DNA of 64,000 bases from Tubulanus polymorphus (lineage: Eukaryota > Nemertea > Palaeonemertea > Tubulaniformes > Tubulanidae). Below the pieces are notes generated by a model, which was not told where the DNA came from, did not search any database, and saw nothing but the letters and a program-made list of their open reading frames with translations. The stretch spans positions 7,931,175 through 7,995,174 of the forward strand of contig NC_134032.1 of NCBI RefSeq assembly GCF_964204645.1, read 5' to 3'. The stretch's first letter is position 1; every line of letters begins with the position of its first letter. Below, piece after piece: positions 36,262 through 48,850 of this stretch. Position numbers and translations under genes: made by a program.

Positions 36262-39200
36262 ACGGTTTGAATCAAGCGAGAAACATGTCAGTAGCAGGTT
36301 AGGAGCATGAAAACGAAAGAAAATAGAAATTATTGAAATTGTTTATTTTTCGAACCCAACAATATGAAGATATGGACCCTTTAAAGGGTTTCAATGTATT
36401 TGTACGCCTAATACATTCATTCTCTAAAGGTTTAAGACATATATAGCTGCGTTCAAACTAGGATTTCAGTACGGTACTAAGCATTCACACTTGGAAATTA
36501 TTCGAGGCCTATCCGCGGCTTAGGCCTACTCAGTTCCATACCAGTACGCGGCCTATTAAGCGCGAAATGTATTTCCTGTCCTGTGAACGCAGATTCAGCG
36601 CGTAGCTAGCCACGTATTTACATCCGCGTAGCACAATGTACTCAACATTTATTACACTCCCCTCTATCCGCACACCGGGTGACTACCATACTGGGCTTAC
36701 TTACCGTATTGCCGACTCGTAACTGTCTGTGAAAGCGCGGTATTTTGGTGAATCCGGCACCAGCGACGTACGGTACGTCGTAAGCGCTGAATCTAGTGTG
36801 AATGCGGAATGATTTTGTTACCACGTACACGTGGTGGTGCTCTCAAAGTTTATCGTAGTAGAAAATCTATATCTACTACAGCGGAACCTCGTCACAACAC
36901 AATATCACAACTCGCATAAAAGTACGCATAAAATTTGAATTTTTCTTGGTCGAAGGTTCTTCTCTGGTCTCGAACCCCATTGGGAAAAACAAACATCGAA
37001 CCCGCTTATAAATGCCCTGCGTGGCGCTTAGCGGGTTGAGGGTGTTGAAAAAAAAAAATTTGTTTAACTTTTATGTATATTTGTTGTTGAAGTAACATCC
37101 AACTCGAATATCGCACAAGGCAGAAAAAGTTTAAACAATCCCAAAAAATCTGACTTGAGCAGGGATTCTACTGTATCACACAGGCCTAGTTTACACAAAA
37201 TGGATTGAATCGATTCAAACTCAAAGATGAGGTGCAGTTGAAACTGTGAAATAAATTCATCCAGTACTCCCTTATTAAGGTCATGAAAAATTACTTAATT
37301 CAGTTCTATCCGATGAATTGTTGTCTCTTGAGTTCGTAAGTTACAAGGTCCGCTGTATGTGAGAAAATTATGGCACAATTCTTATATAATGATCACTATA
37401 TAGAAAATGATATTTGCGCTCTGGGGGTCATCCTTATTATGTATAGAGCTAGGCCCTACCTGATGGTGAAAATAGCCATTTATACTTGCCATTTCTGGGT
37501 GGGCGTAACTGATGACGAAGCATAAGCGTTTTAGGGAATCATAGAGGTATCCATCATTTCTTTTCAATATTATAATCAGGGACCAAGAAGATTTGTCTGC
37601 GCGCTTTCAGTGCTTGTGATCCCTGAGCCCCTTTCAGTCCTCGTACTCAACAATTAAACCCCCTTCCTCCAAATCTCGAGGTCACTAAGCGGCCCCCTGA
37701 TATGCCATCCGATCCTGTATGGATAACATTGTACATAGCCCAGGCCTGCCTCCCCTGGGTGTAAATAAATGGATGACCCTCCTGAATTAGCCGACAAAAT
37801 TATGTATTGTAGCTGTTTTCATAGATTATTTATAGTTTATCGAACAAACATTTCGATGAATATTATTATTTTTTCATTCATTGCGTCCATATTGAAAGAA
37901 TATTGCTTTTTTCATTATTGATATAGAAACTTTTTATGACAGAAATATAGCGCTATTTATATGAAAACTGAAAAACGTGTATTTTCGATGACTGTTTGAT
38001 CAACATTCAGGATAACATACCGGTACGTACAAACTTAAGGAGTTCGAGTCAAGCGGTTTATTAACAAAACTTGAGGCCACAATCATCTCCCCTAGCTGCT
38101 GGAGAATCAAGAATCTGGACAGGGCGGATGCAAGGGAACCAGGATACTTTGATGAGAATGCAAGGGCGTTATACGCAAGGTTTACTGTATTTGTGCTTTT
38201 GTTTTACATTAAGTGCCCTTTTTATCGAGGAACTTTTTCAACACCCTTTTCCACGTATGAAGTGATGAAATAAATGGGGTGTTCGGTTTCTGCCGCAACA
38301 TTTTTCCTCTAAAAATCACAAACAAATTGAATTAGACTTAACTAAAAAAGACATTTAAAGTTATATTTTCTTTTACAATAATTCCTACCACATACATGCA
38401 GTAAAAATAATTCATACATGTAAACAAAGAAATCACAGACCGAGTAGAATTAACACTTACCCCCTTCCCATTCCCCTTTCATAAATCAATAAATACATAA
38501 TTTACATAATAGAGATAGAAAATGTACAAATATTAGACATAGATAAATAAATTGTAAAAATTTTTCGTAGATTTTAAATTATATCAAATATTACGTAAAA
38601 TTAATTAAAGTATGTAGATTTTTATGGAGGTTTCATCAATCGGCAGCTGGGATCCTAGTTTACGCTGCACCCATTCAGACATTGATACTTTTTACCGTTC
38701 TTCTAATAAAGATTGTCCACACTTCATGTGTTCAGTACTTCAGTACCCGAGATATCTTTTCATCGAAAATGAACTACAAATCCCGCGCGGATATTTTATC
38801 AGCACGCTCGAAAAGTGATCGTCTAGACTAGATATATGTGAGTGTTGAAAAAATGGGCATAGAAAATTTTTGAACAATTATTCTGAATGGTGAAAGGTGA
38901 GAAAGTTGACCTATTAAACAGGTAGTAGCAGATAAGATACAATATACCCAGGACTCTGGGGTTCACGGCCTTACAAATATGTTCCCATTACTTATCTTAT
39001 AGCTTAATAGACACCTAAATGCAATAAATTAATAATTCATTTTGAATTCATTAAACACTTGTTATACTGCGCTGTTGCAAACTTCTTTATGTTCATTTCA
39101 CCCAACCTGAGCTAGGCCTGGCGTTTGACCTCGTAAGGGGCTACCCCCCTTGGAGGAAAGATTTCAATTAATACTTGTATGTATTTCCGATATCAGCAGT

Positions 39201-40793
39201 CTACACCCTCATACGCCATCCATCCAAATTGGCTGTCATTAACATTGGAGCTGACTTGCTACTTCAGAATCAGAAGCTGATTTGCTACTACATAGAACAA
39301 ATCAAATTTTCGATTTGAGTTCTAAAGTCTATCCCAGTGGTTATGACCGCGGCATTTCACTCTCAAAGAGCCAGTATCAACAACAATTTAATTGATACTG
39401 ACAGGTTTAAGTGGTCAAACTCACCATGAGCATCGCTGACTCGCTGGACCCCAGCTGCTTGTTACTATGGTTACAGGCAAGAGTGAATAAAGAGCAAAAC
39501 TTTTCCACACTTAATCCAAGAAAATGAAGTAATAAGCAATGAAAATTCAGTTTTGAAGTCTTGTTGCATTCAAGAGTGAATATTTTCGCTGGATGCTGAA
39601 GTCGGTGTTTACATTATGAAGTGTCAAAACCAATTTCCAAGTTGAAAGATTATATTTAGACGGTGTTTCAAGCAAAACAACAGCACTCGACTCATGAGAT
39701 GATTCCAGATTATATATGCTCACACTCTGAAGAGTTTATAGATGTACAAAATCAATCAATCAGATTGAATTTGCCACATGACATGATTATTCCCAAAATG
39801 AAACTAAAAAATTCAAGAAAGGATTTTGTAAAATTATAAAAATTGGAATTTTATATCCTTTAATGAATGGCCAGGATGGTATATTATTCACTCTTGAATG
39901 CAGTAGTCGCTTGACCTCAATTACTCGTAAGGCTGAGTGATAGAAACCACAGGGATCCCGATATGTTAGTGTAACAACTCTTTGATGCACCGCAATCATA
40001 ACTACTGGGATAGACTTTAGGGTTATTGTAAGTACATAAATGCAGTTACAAATCGCTGAGCTATTCTCGCAACGGTGTATGCTCTCTAAGATGTATGTAC
40101 CGTTGGAGAGCATACATTGTCGCAGGGAACGCTCTCCAGCATCGGTCTTTTATCCGCTTCGGCACAAATAATGATTAAACTTAACGGAAATGAAAATTAA
40201 ACCGAGAATACACTTGAACCAAAAGGTTGCTTCTCGAACCGACAACAACTACCAGTCAGCGGCGGATCCAGGGGCATGTTGTTACCATGTCGACCAGTAA
40301 AAATGGCATATTATTCCCAATTCAGGGCGGAAAGGCGCATCAGCAAAATTGAGCGCCGAGGGCATGAAATGCGAGAGCCATTTTTGAAATTTAACTCTGA
40401 TTTTAGTTTTCTGAGCATCTCTGAAAGGAATTTAGTCAAGAAACATAGATGATATATATTTAGGAAAATATCTAGTGTTTCTCGGGTGGTAACAACGGCA
40501 AATTTTGATACTGAGAGAAAAATAAAAAGGGCACTTTAAAATTCCGACCGTGTTGGGCGACACGGTTGACACGGTCTAAATCCGCCCCTGCCAGTACAAA
40601 CAACAGATTATCGGAATACGTTTCTGGTCAAAAAGTGGTCATCCACACCACACACGTGTTCAGGATTTTAAATCGAAGAAAATCAACAGCGAACGATGGC
40701 AATGTCTGAAGGGGTGGTTCCGGGCTGCGCAATGATATCAGCATTGACCAGCAAAAATTTTATGAACCGTATCCGAGGAAAGCAATTTCACGA
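36262..40793. other. Intergenic, between convergent genes
   Basis: No exon is recognised. Content: Tigger-like ends at about 36885 and 37170; a possible foldback at 39320-40030 (AAAGTCTATCCCAGT and its mirror; ATTCAAGAGTGAATA and its mirror); and a MITE at 40257-40590. The rest is AT-rich. Confidence 0.45.
40257..40590. mobile_element. CAGCGGCGGATCCAG-family MITE
   Basis: The left end CAGCGGCGGATCCAGGGGCA and the right end TAAATCCGCCCCTG are flanked on both sides by CCAGT (5-base target duplication). The last 60 bases match, inverted, the first 60 of 35141-35984, so the two are one family. Confidence 0.6.
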
Positions 40794-40799
40794 TTTAAT
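40794..40799 (-). promoter_or_regulatory. Possible poly(A) signal ATTAAA of the transporter gene
   Basis: The minus strand has ATTAAA about 72 bases beyond the stop codon. It is the only plausible hexamer close to the end; its use is inferred. Confidence 0.35.
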
Positions 40800-40870
40800 A
40801 CATATCTAATACTTTTTCTGATAATAAAGAAAATATATAATAATGTATACACAAATATATCACAGAGTAT

Positions 40871-43800
40871 TTAGCATTTCGATAACAAAGGATCACTCTC
40901 ATGATTATGTCTGTCTACTGACGGTGACGTAGGTTTAACAGCTGCACCGATGCGACCGTACTTATATTCGTAAATGTACAATCCTAATAGTAGAACACCC
41001 TGAAAATATAATTAAATGACCTTAATCAAAAGTTTCGAATGCATTGTTGTTATAACATCCTCCTTCAGCAGGGATTCAAACCTGATGAGATCGCTAAGCC
41101 GAGCCTGACACAAAATTCTGCTACGGGATCATTCATTTATTAGGCTAAAAAAAATTGATACCTTGTTTCTCCGCTCTGCTGAGCTTAAATGTTGACCCGG
41201 CCAGCCGCCTATCTACCCTATACATTACTTTTTTAAAAATCGTGATCAATTTTACCATAACAGACCCGGCCGCTATAGAAATGAACTGTTTATAAATTTT
41301 ATCATATTTTACAAAAATGACCCGGCCGCTGCGGAGAAACAAGGTATCATTTTTGTTTAGCCTTACGTACGCATTAGGGGAGGTAAACTAAGACTGGAAA
41401 AAGCCAGGCTAGAATAAAACGTAATTTCTGATTGGCTCATAATGACATCATCTAAGCTGTGCATGTACATAGCTGCCCACACGGGCTTGTGACAGGGTTT
41501 TGTACCATGGCGAGTCTCGAAGCAATCAGGTTCGACTCCCTACCACGGGAGGATTTTTAGAAAATTTTCAAATTTTTAGAAAATTCCATTAATTTCTAGC
41601 CAGATATAGCTATCTATCAGTTATAGCATTATCATGCTATCATATATATCATTATCAAAGTCCCGAGAAAAGAAGTGAAGGCTGACTTGCTTAATGCAGC
41701 AAATCTATCAACATTTTGCTAGCCTAGATTGTAGGCTAAAAAATTGAAAAACAATTTTCAAAATTAACCGTCCAATTAGGAGAAACAAGGTATCATTTTC
41801 TTTTTAGCCTTATGGTAAAGCCCATCCATCTACACCCCAATCTTGCTTCAATTAGACCCTGGAAGTTGATTTCACTGGATGAGACAAATTATCGCCTAGA
41901 AAGTGAACAGATTTTCTAGTGCTCCGAAGTTCATGATTAGGAGGTTCCACTGTAAAAGAACCATAAGTTATACCAAGAATAGTTTTTTTACCGTAACAAA
42001 AGAAGCAATGGCAGCATAGGTCATCGCCCAATCAAATCCGACGTGGTCCAGTAATATTCCACCGAGTGCGGGGCCTAAAAAATCCCTGAAAAATATTCAA
42101 ACTTAATGTACACTGGTACTCACTCATACTGCATGTGATACTGGAAATGAAGGATAAATGTACACTCACCCTAAAGCATAAACTGTACCCCATAAAGATG
42201 CAACACTAGCATAAGTTGCAAAATTTTCTTCGAAACCAGCCAATCTGGAAATGAAAATCAAAGTTAAAGGATCAACCCTTTCGCTGCGTGCACTGCCAGT
42301 GCAAACTGCATTTTCCAAGAAAAATTTTGAATTTTTGATTTTATTTGATACAAAAATTGTCTCACATGTGTTTCTTTAATATTTGCATCATGCGAATTCA
42401 AGCTCAAAATCAATAGGTGCATGACGTTTGAAAACGTCATACGCACACAAGGTGCCACTCGCATGAGTTTTTCAAGGTCATGCGCAGCAAAAGGGTTAAA
42501 CCTCTAAAACAAATCTATAAAACTAGTCCCAGGGGTCATAGTTCAACCTGATATTTAAAATCGGCCACAGGGGCTGAAGTTAAAAAAGGTAATTAAAACC
42601 AGCCCAGAATTTATAAATTCAACTGGTATACGAGACCAACCACCACGGGTTTAAAAGCCGATTGAAACCAGGCCAGGGGAACCTAGGGGAGAGAAGATAT
42701 TCTATCGTACTTACTCAGCCGAGTCAAGAATGCTTTCAAACGACGGGACGAGAGCTAAACCGGCGGTTACTCCCAGAACCCCCAATGTTAGTATTATCAA
42801 CCATAACTCACTGAAACAAGAAAAAGAAATCCACATAATTAACAATTGAATATTAAGAGAAATATTATGACGGTCTATATCATTCGGTCTAGCTCGGAAT
42901 GCAGTGTTCGGAAAACACAACTTACTCTGTTTGTATAAAACTGAAGACAGGAGCAGGTCCCAGGAATGATAACGTGATGGCAGTGGCGAAAAATCCGACA
43001 GTTAATAGGATTTTACTGTCTTTCTGTAGATAATGAGATAAGATCATAATATATACAAGTCGTTAACTAATAAGTTAATGTCAAGAGCAAAGAAAGGGAG
43101 AAAGAGGAGAGAGGAGGGAGTTCGGGAAGAGAGAGGAAACAGAGAAGAGAATAAAGATAAAATGAGTTCATGATTTGTTCTCGTATTAACTAACACGAAA
43201 TCTTGGTGCACTGCATAGTATTTAAGCGTGTTCAACTTACATGATATACTGGATTCACTGGATTCTAGGAAAATTCCCCCGGACAATTGCCCCCCCGCCC
43301 GAAGTAAATTTTAACCCTAAAGTAGCACATATACTAACTTCTGATAACCCTAAAGTAGCACATATACTGACTTCTGATAAATTAGACTAACTAACTTAGA
43401 ACTAACTAAATTTTGACTAGCTAACTAACTTTAGCTAAACTTTATTAAACACTAAAACTCATTCCAATAAATTAGTCACTAATAAGTGGACTAACTAAGT
43501 TTCCTTTGATTTGGTAAGTGGATTATAATTACTTGAGGATGGATTTTAAAGGTTTTGATCTGCTAAAGTAGCACTATAACTAATTCAGATAAATTTATTG
43601 ATATATGTATTTAGGTGGTGTTAATCCAGGTTGTCCTGATAGGGATATACGGATACATGGTAATTGGGTTTTCCCTATGACTCACTAGCACATGTCAGTA
43701 CAGTCAATACTCCTAAATAATACTTTTATATATGTATGTTCTTGATAATGACATCACTGGGATAGCCCTTCAGTATCCAACATTGACCTTGGATACTGAA

Positions 43801-46800
43801 TGGCTTTCCCAGTGATGTCATTATCAAGAAACAAGGTCAAGCAACAATTAGTAGAATGGGAAAAAAAATCATTGAAATTTTGCTAATTTTCTCCCAGTAC
43901 GTGTACTTCAAAATGGACGAAAATGTCCATTTCCCACCTAATGACAAAACATCAGGTGCATACATATATACCCAGTGGTTACAATTTGTATCAACAAGAG
44001 CTGATAAAAACGGATCAACTCATCCTGATAAGGGGGAAAGTGAGAGGGGGATCGTGAACAAGAATGGATAGGGAGTGTGCAAGGGTGAAGGAAAAGGGAA
44101 TGTAGAGGTGGGAGCAGGAGAAAAGAGAAGACGAAGCCAAGGGCTGAATTTTTTCGAGATTCGTAGATTACCGTTTTCTCGGCGAGCCATCCCCATAACG
44201 GCGACGATATCGCGTAACTAGCCGATGTCAACAGAAACAATAACCCGACTACGCTGACGCTGAGGTTAAACTAAAATAAAATAAGATATAGCTATATAAA
44301 TATTTAGATAGTTCCGATAAACTAGACGATCAAATTCAAATAATTGCTTAGACTTACCGATCTGACGTGTGGTTCGAGCATCGGGTCCAACATCGCCCAA
44401 ACGGCGCTGATTATAGTTATCGAAAATAATACTACGAATATCGATGGGATTTTCAGCAGATTCACCATCGGCAAACTGACCATATTGCGGTCCTCTACAA
44501 AGTATTAGTCGTTAAGAGATTAACTACCACCGTAAACCTGTGCGTCGGTTCGAATCGGAACTGGTTAGGGATCAGTTGTACTAAGAATAAGGAACAGTTA
44601 ATCATATGATAACTGAGATAGTGCCAAATGAAACTTAATTGTTAATATGTCAGTTAGCCATGGGTTAACATCAACCTTTAAGGAACTGAGCCTAGCAGGG
44701 GCGGATCCAGCGAAAGAAGAAAAGGCATTCTTGAAAATCAGCTGCGACAAAGGCCACGTGGGGGGGGGCACCCTCCATGTTAAATATTCTTGAAAAATAC
44801 ATCCGTAAAGAAGCAATTTCTGAGAAGATTAATGTCAAATTTTCAGTGACATTGACATTAGATTGGCTCTCAGGTTAAAACTGGTCTATCAAACCAGCAC
44901 CTGGATGGTAATTCAAATTCTCATTTTGAAATCGATTTCGTTTAACACAAAAATTTCGAGAAAGATATTCCGCGGATATTCCAAGGAATCGTAAAAAGAA
45001 TCTTACCTACAAAATCGGGAATTAGAAAATGATTCAAAATAACGACTAAAATCATGAATCCTCCGATAACGGCGAATGGCAAATAAAAGCCACCAAGCTG
45101 AAAAATTCAATTCTATAATCTAGAGATCTGATGAGTTAAAAAGAGTCAACACAAAAATTGGCAATCGACTTACATACCCCGTAAAATAGGCCACCGACGG
45201 TAGGTCCTACCATCAGCCCTATACCTACACATGTTTCTGTGATACCCTAAAAATATCATCAGACAGAAAATTGAATGAATATGGTTAGGTGGTCTCTGAA
45301 CTCGATTTGTTAGGTTCAAGATGAACTCCATCCACGAAATCCCTCGCTGTGATATCAAAATCATGGAAATTCCAACTAGAGTCCCAGGGAGACAATGCCC
45401 ACTTGGAATGTGGTTTAAAATGCTCAACACTCATAGAACAGGTCATAAGCTACAACTTTGCAGTCGATTGCGGATACAAAATATGCATAGGTACCAATAT
45501 AAATAGACAAATTGTATATGAATCGTTGATCAAAAATATCACGACTATCAACTACAAACTGTTTCCTCATAAAACCACGAATGAGGACTGATGACACTCA
45601 GATGGCTGCCAATTACGTGATTATTCACTAATCGCAAAACCCGTCTGATATGCTAAAGATCCCTGCCCAAAGAATACCCTCACAAATTTCAAGGAAAAAA
45701 TAAATCATTAGGAAGCTACAGGTCTTGGAATTCTTGACCTTTTGGGTACAGAAAGGTCACAATACGGACATCTTCAGTCCCATCGACCTAGTTTTTCTAA
45801 TGTCGACGGACCCAAGGGGGATGTGAAACATCAAGATAATTGATCGAAGCGTCTTCAAAGATTCCCTGAAAAACTTCACAGACAAACAACTTCAATGGCC
45901 ACCAGTCAGCCATGTTGATTCATGCCGAGCCAATTTTTGGGCTGAAGATGTGTCCAGGGTAGATACCCGTAGCAACAAAATATCAATCCCTTGTAGCGAG
46001 TTCAAAACTTCCCTGAATAACTGGATTCCATCTGCGGACAAAAGTGATTGCATTAGCCTGCTGGGGCTTAAAACGATCAAATGATGGCTCCGTACGAGGG
46101 ATCGGTTTTGGTATCAGCTAAGAATCAGCTCGATCACGCATGAAAACATCGTAGATATACAAAAGTACTTACAAAAACGAACGAAATATTGTCCGGATAT
46201 AAACTGGCCGTCAATACGAAGCTAGCTGTTGTTTGAGCCGTGCAACCGATCGCTAGAAATATACGCACGATAAAACACATCACGGCGAATATAACGCCTC
46301 CGTCGTCGGAGGGAAGATCGGCGAGAAATCTGAAAAAAAAAATCACATTCGTAAATCAAATTTAGAAAATACCGGTATACATCGGGGATCGGTTTTCGTG
46401 GTATCCCGAGGGTGGAAGATTTTTAGTCCAGATACAAAAAACTGATGTGAAACCATCCCAACTGGATACAATAAATATCCGATTTTACCAATAGGAGATT
46501 GTTATTTTAATCCTTTCCTATGTTTTCTTGACTAGAAACTCAAATCAAGGCAAACTGGAAAACCTTGTTGTCGTGATTATGATACAGCTTGGAAGTAATA
46601 TTTCCGACAGAGCGATTACTCCAAGGTCGAATAATGTCCAGTTCACCAACCCTGAGTCTGATTCTGAAGTCAAATCATAATTTAACCTAGCCTTCCTCAT
46701 ATCTGAGTCCGCGCCGTGGAACTAGAGAGTTGGAAAGGGGATTGATTTGAATAAGAGGGTTTAATTTTTAACGTACCCGAAACAAATCGTGCAAACTCCA

Positions 46801-48850
46801 CCTAACAGTAATCCGCCTTGATAGAGAAATCTCGATCCGGTATAGTGTATCTAAATTGTTAAACCACGAATTGAAGTACAAGCTAGAATAAAATCCTTCG
46901 AATCCTTGGATAGATCCGACGACGAAATCAGGCATTAAATCAAAACTGGATTCAAATTCTTACCAGTTTTCCGAACAACGGGGTGGTTAGACATTGCACT
47001 AGAGCGAAGACTCCGAAAATCCAGCCGGTGATCGAGTTCGTTAAACCTTTGTCATTAGCCTGAAAAATAAACATCAACATTGTAGATCGAAAATCAACTG
47101 CATTCTTAAAATTGGCTTTCCCGAACCAATCAATCACATTAATGATGTGACTTGACAGTTGGTTTTTGCGCTAGTTGAAATCAGTTCATTTTCAATATTT
47201 GAACAGGATTCTAGACTCGTGAATTGATATCCTACAGAGCACCAATGACACCCGGTGGATCCTCACTTGCCACAGGTGGATCCTCACTTGCCACAGGTGG
47301 ATCAATGATACTAGTAACACGCGGAGGATCTTCACTTGCCACAAGCCGAATCCTCGCTTACATCAGTCGCACAGAGAAAAAGCCCATTAATTTCTCAAAA
47401 TCCAAACGAGCTTCGAATTAATATCGAAAACATCGATTACCTCGCGTGGAAAGAACGGTCCGAGCACCGACAAACAGATGTAACTTATGAAGTCGCTGAG
47501 GCCTAAACTCAACATGACGCGGCGTTGCGTCGAAGTCAGACGCCTGAACGAAAACGGTTTGTATTCGTCGTCCGTATCACGCGACGATCCGGCAACATTC
47601 TCCGACGACCCGGCGGCGGTAACCCCCAACAACTCGGCATCGTTGTCCTGGTACCCGCTATCGATTGTCTGGTAATCGTTAGACTCGGTAAAGTCGTTGA
47701 ATATGACGCACGTTCGACCGGCGCGATGATTTTTACTCGAGAATTCCTCGTTGTCATCGCGTGGTCCATTTATTGACCGTGCGACCGAGCCGTAGTAGTT
47801 ATCGCTAAAATATGGCGCCGACTTCGACACCTGTTTATTTCTGTCGTCCGTTCCATTGATTGTGTTTTTGCTGTTGCGAATAGCGTAACCCCGTTCAACC
47901 GGATCTGAAAAGATGTTTTTAAAATTAGATCGTAAGAGCCAATTCTGGAAAATTAATATGAAATAGATATAGTCAACCAGCGATATACTGCCCTCCTAAA
48001 TACCGCCACCCCTGCCTACCACAGGTGACAAATTTTTGATCCAGTTCCTTTCCAAAATTGGAGATTACGCGTAGCCTATATGAATTTCGAGTGTAAATTA
48101 GTTTATTTCCTATAGTATAATACCAAAAATACATGAATTTTTGATAATACGCAATGAAAGAACTGCGAGACTGTATCAGGTTCCTTACAGATCGGTCATT
48201 CCTGAATATAAGGAATCCATATTACTTTCATATCCCAATTACAGTAGACTCCTCCTAAATCGGTACTGTTTATCTCGTTAAACCATTCGTTCAGTGGTTT
48301 TGTAAGCAAATTTTTATCCTTCACAACTAAACTTAATTCTTATTTGGTAACTGCTGAATTAGTATTGTACCGAATTGTACCGATTAAGGAATAAGTTTTC
48401 TGTACTTTATTGTACTATATAGTTTTCTGTACTATTCTGTTCTAACTAGACAAACGTTTATGTACAACTATATATAACGCCAATCAATTTCCGTTTTATA
48501 CGTAGACGAAACGGAAAGTAAACGTTACCGACGTTAAGCTGATTCTAAGCTGTACCCGTAGCTGATTCTTCCTATTTACAGCAAAATATTTTCACTCCGG
48601 CACACGGGAATGACACAGATCCTGATTGGCTGGCAAATTGTGAACAAACTCAGCTTCATTCTCAACGCTCATTAGTCAATTTTAAACAAAGGCCGACTAT
48701 GTAACAGCCCCAGTGGCAAGAATATATCCATAGCAGCACTTGGGGGTAGCACCGTATTATCGAGCCAGCAGTGGACCCGTTAAAAATCTAAAATGACAAA
48801 GTGTAATAAGTTCCTTGTAGGCTTACCCACCATTCTTTAATGAAGACATT
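40871..48850 (-). CDS. SLC18B1: SLC18B1-like MFS transporter, 14 exons
   Basis: This is a twelve-helix major-facilitator protein related to vertebrate SLC18B1, a vesicular polyamine transporter; the substrate here is inferred by homology. Exons (minus): 48832-48850, 47441-47904, 46964-47059, 46777-46850, 46173-46329, 45178-45246, 45007-45097, 44358-44494, 44172-44270, 42926-43023, 42715-42810, 42170-42244, 41992-42074, 40871-40999; about 561 aa. Seen in order: a hydrophilic N tail of about 130 residues; SDFISYICLSVLGPFFP (TM1); GWIFGVFALVQCLTTPLFGK; GIGLMVGPTVGGLFYG; SYAISSPLWGWLAEK; LGPAPVFSF; LGVLGVTAGLALVPSF; PALGGILLDHVGFDW; and an acidic C tail ending DPLLSKC. The tail is like vesicular dileucine (D/E-xxLL) sorting signals. 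Exon 1 (MSSLKN) is chosen on phase and is less certain. Joining exons 12 and 13 by canonical sites leaves one extra base. Confidence 0.88.
41057..41554. mobile_element. Long-TIR element, MULE-like family, with nested insertion
   Basis: The left end ATCCTCCTTCAGCAGGGATTC and the inverted right end GGTTCGACTCCCTACCACGG..AGGAT match the ends of 54828-55164. The middle is split by the palindromic MITE at 41140-41365. It lies in the last intron of the transporter. No target duplication was found for this copy. Confidence 0.45.
41140..41365. mobile_element. Nested MITE with AGGCTAAAA..TGATACCTTGTTTCTCC ends
   Basis: Left TAGGCTAAAAAAAATTGATA..CCTTGTTTCTCCG and right CGGAGAAACAAGGTATCATT..TTTAGCCTTA are inverted. 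The interior has several 'gacccggccgc' motifs. A truncated relative lies at 41732-41812. Confidence 0.6.
42272..42499. mobile_element. TTAA-type MITE, CCCTTTCGCTGCG ends (transporter intron)
   Basis: Left TCAACCCTTTCGCTGCGTGC and right GCGCAGCAAAAGGGTTAA form TIRs. The left target reads TCAA instead of TTAA, probably one mutation. 228 bases, no coding content. Confidence 0.55.
43737..43832. repeat. Near-perfect palindrome, 43-base arms
   Basis: GTTTCTTGATAATGACATCA..GGGATAGCCCTTCAGTATCCA is mirrored by TGGATACTGAATGGCTTTCC..TGATGTCATTATCAAGAAAC around a 10-base centre. It lies in the transporter intron between exons 9 and 10. Confidence 0.75.
45350..46110 (-). repeat. Dispersed element R2, inverted copy (transporter intron)
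   Basis: The minus strand matches parts of 25253-26500 in the same order: the body ('gacggaatccag', 'agtcctgtagcttcct'-like sequence, 'gttttatgaggaaac') and one ~150-base unit ending near 45360. It fills the intron between exons 5 and 6. Confidence 0.55.
48565..48725 (-). repeat. Dispersed repeat R3, copy 2 (transporter intron 1)
   Basis: Inverted and diverged relative of 21175-21345 (shared 'gctgag/attctcaacgctcatt' and 'cggcacacgggaatgacacag'). Confidence 0.5.

Noticed and set aside
38624-38818. 64-codon open frame
   Set aside because: No splice support, no family resemblance, AT-rich intergenic context.
39787-40113. 108-codon open frame on the minus strand
   Set aside because: It overlaps one arm of a likely foldback repeat and shows no recognisable motif.
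47224-47360. Short coding exon suggested by repeated GGSSLATGGS peptide
   Set aside because: It is a direct repeat of GGTGGATCCTCACTTGCCACA within a transporter intron; the peptide is an artefact.
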